DNA from: Marivirga aurantiaca
Lineage (GTDB): Bacteria; Bacteroidota; Bacteroidia; Cytophagales; Cyclobacteriaceae
Direction: 5' to 3'
DNA: 64,000 bases
Assembly (NCBI RefSeq): GCF_016679925.1
Contig: NZ_JAEQBW010000001.1
Location: 744,001-808,000 of the forward strand
In this document: piece by piece, positions 61,742-64,000 of the stretch
Layout of the letters: each line of letters opens with the position of its first letter
Numbering within the stretch: position 1 is the first letter of the stretch
Notes under the pieces: generated by a model
The model's input: the letters and a program-made list of their open reading frames with translations, nothing else
Told to the model about the DNA's origin: nothing
Database searches by the model: none
Program-made: the position numbers and the translations under genes

Positions 61742-63157
61742 TCAGGAAGCCACTAATTCATATTCCCAATGGGTTTTCTCTTCATTGATGAATATATTTT
61801 GTACATAATCAGTAGGCTCCAGTTCATATTCGTGAAGATGAATAGCGTAGCCTGCGGTATTTATCAAGCAGATGATATCATCTATAGCCGGTTTTTTGGG
61901 AAGATTAATTTTACGTTTGATGAACAGATTTGGCTTTAAATCAGCAGAATCAATGAGGTAAGCTTTATATGGTTCTTCTTCCGGTGTTTCTTCCTGGCTT
62001 ACATATAACGGATCAAGAAGATAGTCAATTTTAAGCTTGCCTAACTGTTCCGGCTTCATATCTAACCTTATGATTAAATCATTGTCGTGATTTACCTCTA
62101 TTTCTGAAATTCGTACCAGGCTTATGCCTGTCTGGTCCAACAAGGCACGGCCGGGTTGCATCATGAACTGAAGTCCCCTGGATCTGATCGCCTGAAACAT
62201 TAGTTCATGTATGGAAAAGGGTTGCATGAGCAGCTTCTCAAGAAAAAATTCTTTGGGGAATTTATAGAAATAAGGAAATATGTGTTCATCTTTCAATGAT
62301 GACTCTGGATTATATTGAGTATTTTTTTCCTCAAAATCAAGTCCGGAATAAGTGAGAGAAGAAGTGTTTTTAAGGGCTTTATTAAATTCTCCCCACTCTT
62401 TCGGATCTTTCAAATAATTGATGGGAATTGAGCCTCCAATATCTATGTAATCTGTTTTTATTCCTTTCCTGGCCAGGATATCCACTAATACAAGAGTCTG
62501 CCTTAAGGCTTCCGCTTTTCTTAATACACAATATTTTTCTATATGAAAATGAAAGCCTTCAAAAACCAAATGACTCCATTTACTAGCTATTTGATCAGTA
62601 AGTAATTCAATGGCCTCACCGGGGGGCAGTCCTGATTCTGTTGCTATAGGCGAACCTTCAAAGATAAACCCTCCCAGGCGGAAACCAACATGGGCTTTTT
62701 TATTCAATTTGATACATATCGACTGAAGTAGGTCTCCATCTTCTCTATGATCTAAAATTACTCTTATGTTATTTCTTGCTGCATAATGGAGTAATTCTCT
62801 GGATTTGTATTTACCGGAGACCACTATTTGATCAGCATCCATATTTTCATTCAGGCATTCCTGAATTTCATCTATAGAGGAGGCAGCTGTTCCAATACCG
62901 TGCCTGGCTGCCAATTGAATAAATTTTATACAATTGTATGAACTTTTAGGAAAGAGGATTCTATTCCTGAGTTTGTATTTATTGAAAATTTTAGTGAAAG
63001 CGGAATGGTTCTTTAAAAAAGTATTGGAATGGTGCACATTTAAAGGAGAACCATAGCTGTCCATCAATTCCTTTATTTCTTTTTTATTATTCAGAAAAAT
63101 ACTAATCCACTGATCAATGATCGGCCTTAACACTGGATTGTTTTCTTTTAGAGACAT
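61742..63157 (-). CDS. fold-type III PLP-dependent enzyme (Y4yA/decarboxylase-like)
   Basis: A 471-residue protein resembling diaminopimelate/ornithine decarboxylases and the Y4yA group. The PLP Lys segment is ILFPKSSYNCIKFIQLA, replacing the usual YAxKAN. TAASSIDEIQECLN, FEGFHFHIEKY (the HxHxG-like block) and DYIDIGGSIPINY (the GGG/GGS-type phosphate loop) follow. The barrel and the C-terminal beta domain (GLQFMMQPGRALLDQTG) are complete. It starts 289 bp from the downstream histidine kinase and precedes the aspartoacylase-like gene. A decarboxylase or racemase on an amino acid is possible; substrate not inferred. Confidence 0.8.
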   Translation of the reverse strand: MSLKENNPVLRPIIDQWISIFLNNKKEIKELMDSYGSPLNVHHSNTFLKNHSAFTKIFNKYKLRNRILFPKSSYNCIKFIQLAARHGIGTAASSIDEIQECLNENMDADQIVVSGKYKSRELLHYAARNNIRVILDHREDGDLLQSICIKLNKKAHVGFRLGGFIFEGSPIATESGLPPGEAIELLTDQIASKWSHLVFEGFHFHIEKYCVLRKAEALRQTLVLVDILARKGIKTDYIDIGGSIPINYLKDPKEWGEFNKALKNTSSLTYSGLDFEEKNTQYNPESSLKDEHIFPYFYKFPKEFFLEKLLMQPFSIHELMFQAIRSRGLQFMMQPGRALLDQTGISLVRISEIEVNHDNDLIIRLDMKPEQLGKLKIDYLLDPLYVSQEETPEEEPYKAYLIDSADLKPNLFIKRKINLPKKPAIDDIICLINTAGYAIHLHEYELEPTDYVQNIFINEEKTHWEYELVAS

Positions 63158-63446
63158 ATTAATAGGTTCTGTTTTAGTTTTGTTTTTACAGCCTTAAGGT
63201 TCAAGAAATGTCCGATGATTTAAATAAGGCAGTTGTATTTAGTAAAGCAATTTCAAATTGAGGACGTGTATGGAAATATATTTCCTCATAAGAAATCCTT
63301 TGATTCCTTTTCTGAAATGTATCAACTAATTACCTACAAAGGTAATAATTGACGGAGTTGGAATCTTACATAGTTATTTTGAAAGCTTATATGATTTTGT
63401 AGTCGCTTTGAAATGAATAATTGATAAAAGTGGAATATTTTCCTAG
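63158..63446. other. intergenic region between PLP enzyme and histidine kinase
   Basis: 289 bp with no ORF or RNA recognised. It should hold the promoter of the PLP enzyme gene; the kinase terminates on its right side. Confidence 0.5.
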
Positions 63447-64000
63447 TCAGAAGGATCTGTTAACGGGTGTTTTGGGAAAAATGATAGTGAATTTAGAGCC
63501 AACTTCAGGTCTTCCCTCTGCAAAAATGCTTCCTCTATGGTTGTGGAGGATTTTTTTACAAATGGCCAATCCTATTCCTGTTCCGCTATATTTTTTTCTA
63601 TCATGCAAGCGTTGGAAAAGAATGAAAATGACATCTGCGTATTGCTGTTCAAACCCAATTCCATTGTCTTCAAATGTTATTTTCACCAATTCAGTTTCAT
63701 TATAGTGGGGGAATTTCAATAATTCATCAAATGTTAATTTTTCGTTGCTTATTTTAATAACAGGCCTAATGTTGTGTTTAGAATATTTCAAGGCATTGCT
63801 TATCAGGTTTACAAATAATTGTTGAAACTGAAAAGATATAATGGTTACAGAAGGTAATTCATCATAATTGATAATAGCCTGCTTTTCCTGAATATCACTA
63901 TTAAGCTCGTGAAGTGCACTTTTTAATATTTTATTTAAATTACTGAATTCAAAATTATCGCTATCCTTGGATGCCCTTGAAAAGCTTAAGAGATCAATCA
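63447..64000 (-). CDS. histidine kinase, C-terminal part (5' end beyond the window)
   Basis: The last ~180 codons of a sensor kinase run to the right edge without a start. The N box reads QLFVNLISNALKYSK (around 63785-63821), then DNGIGF, YSGTGIGLAICKKIL and the terminal GSKFTIIFPK. The part nearest the edge (SRASKDSDNFEFSNLN-type) is the end of the HisKA region. It strongly resembles the C-terminal part of the kinase at 47129. A TTG at 63791 could be misread as the start. Its sensor domain and partner cannot be seen. Confidence 0.85.
   Translation of the reverse strand, partial: IDLLSFSRASKDSDNFEFSNLNKILKSALHELNSDIQEKQAIINYDELPSVTIISFQFQQLFVNLISNALKYSKHNIRPVIKISNEKLTFDELLKFPHYNETELVKITFEDNGIGFEQQYADVIFILFQRLHDRKKYSGTGIGLAICKKILHNHRGSIFAEGRPEVGSKFTIIFPKTPVNRSF

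Overview
The window is AT-rich, gene-dense DNA from a member of the Bacteroidota, most likely the Cytophagales/Flammeovirgaceae-like group. This is inferred from a 2,824-residue SprB-repeat protein with a type IX secretion (T9SS) C-terminal sorting domain, Bacteroidota-typical families (DUF4293, DinB plus WYL regulator pairs, PA2169/DUF2383, DUF892) and the lack of strong Shine-Dalgarno sites. No rRNA or CRISPR array was seen. One tRNA, tRNA-Pro(GGG), lies at 25470-25543. Genes are cut at both window edges.

Layout. 1-13.6 kb is mostly core and housekeeping: ispE, fabI, a DUF4197 lipoprotein, a zinc alcohol dehydrogenase, two hypothetical envelope genes, DUF4293, two DinB proteins, a WYL regulator and a Tat-exported Gfo/Idh/MocA oxidoreductase. 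13.7-16.7 kb (minus strand) is a small iron-type operon (DUF4198, two small membrane proteins, PepSY protein) preceded by two copies of a 13-bp Fur-like inverted repeat. 16.9-23.6 kb is a tight six-gene minus-strand run: epimerase, SPW/VKOR-like membrane protein, GH63-like glycosidase, an unknown protein, a membrane-anchored SDR and a K+ channel. 25.8-29.9 kb carries ferritin-like and PA2169 stress proteins, then a DUF1704 (QEGLA) metallopeptidase paired with an ATP-grasp ligase.

30.2-45.4 kb is one 15-kb surface-protein locus: a 1,555-residue unknown exported protein, a four-Fn3 exported protein coupled to it by an ATGA overlap, and the giant SprB/T9SS protein with 15 tandem repeats. This is the best candidate for an undescribed system. 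45.5-64 kb is again accessory and stress related: SDR, PAS histidine kinase, PRC-barrel protein, CinA, a REP-like palindrome field with its own Y1 transposase (50.75-52.28 kb), a sigma-54 activator, a Na+/H+ antiporter, Mn catalase coupled to a DsbA-like protein, SPW, a second DUF892, an aspartoacylase-like hydrolase, a fold-type III PLP enzyme, and a truncated histidine kinase at the right edge.

The stress-type genes (Mn catalase, two DUF892, PA2169, PRC barrel, SPW, several SDRs, antiporter, CinA) look like a dispersed oxidative/osmotic survival gene set. Two copies of a small terminal-inverted-repeat element (46.95-47.07 and 59.78-59.89 kb) and the REP/transposase field show that the right half has been shaped by small mobile elements. 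All functional statements come from motif reading; no database search was run.
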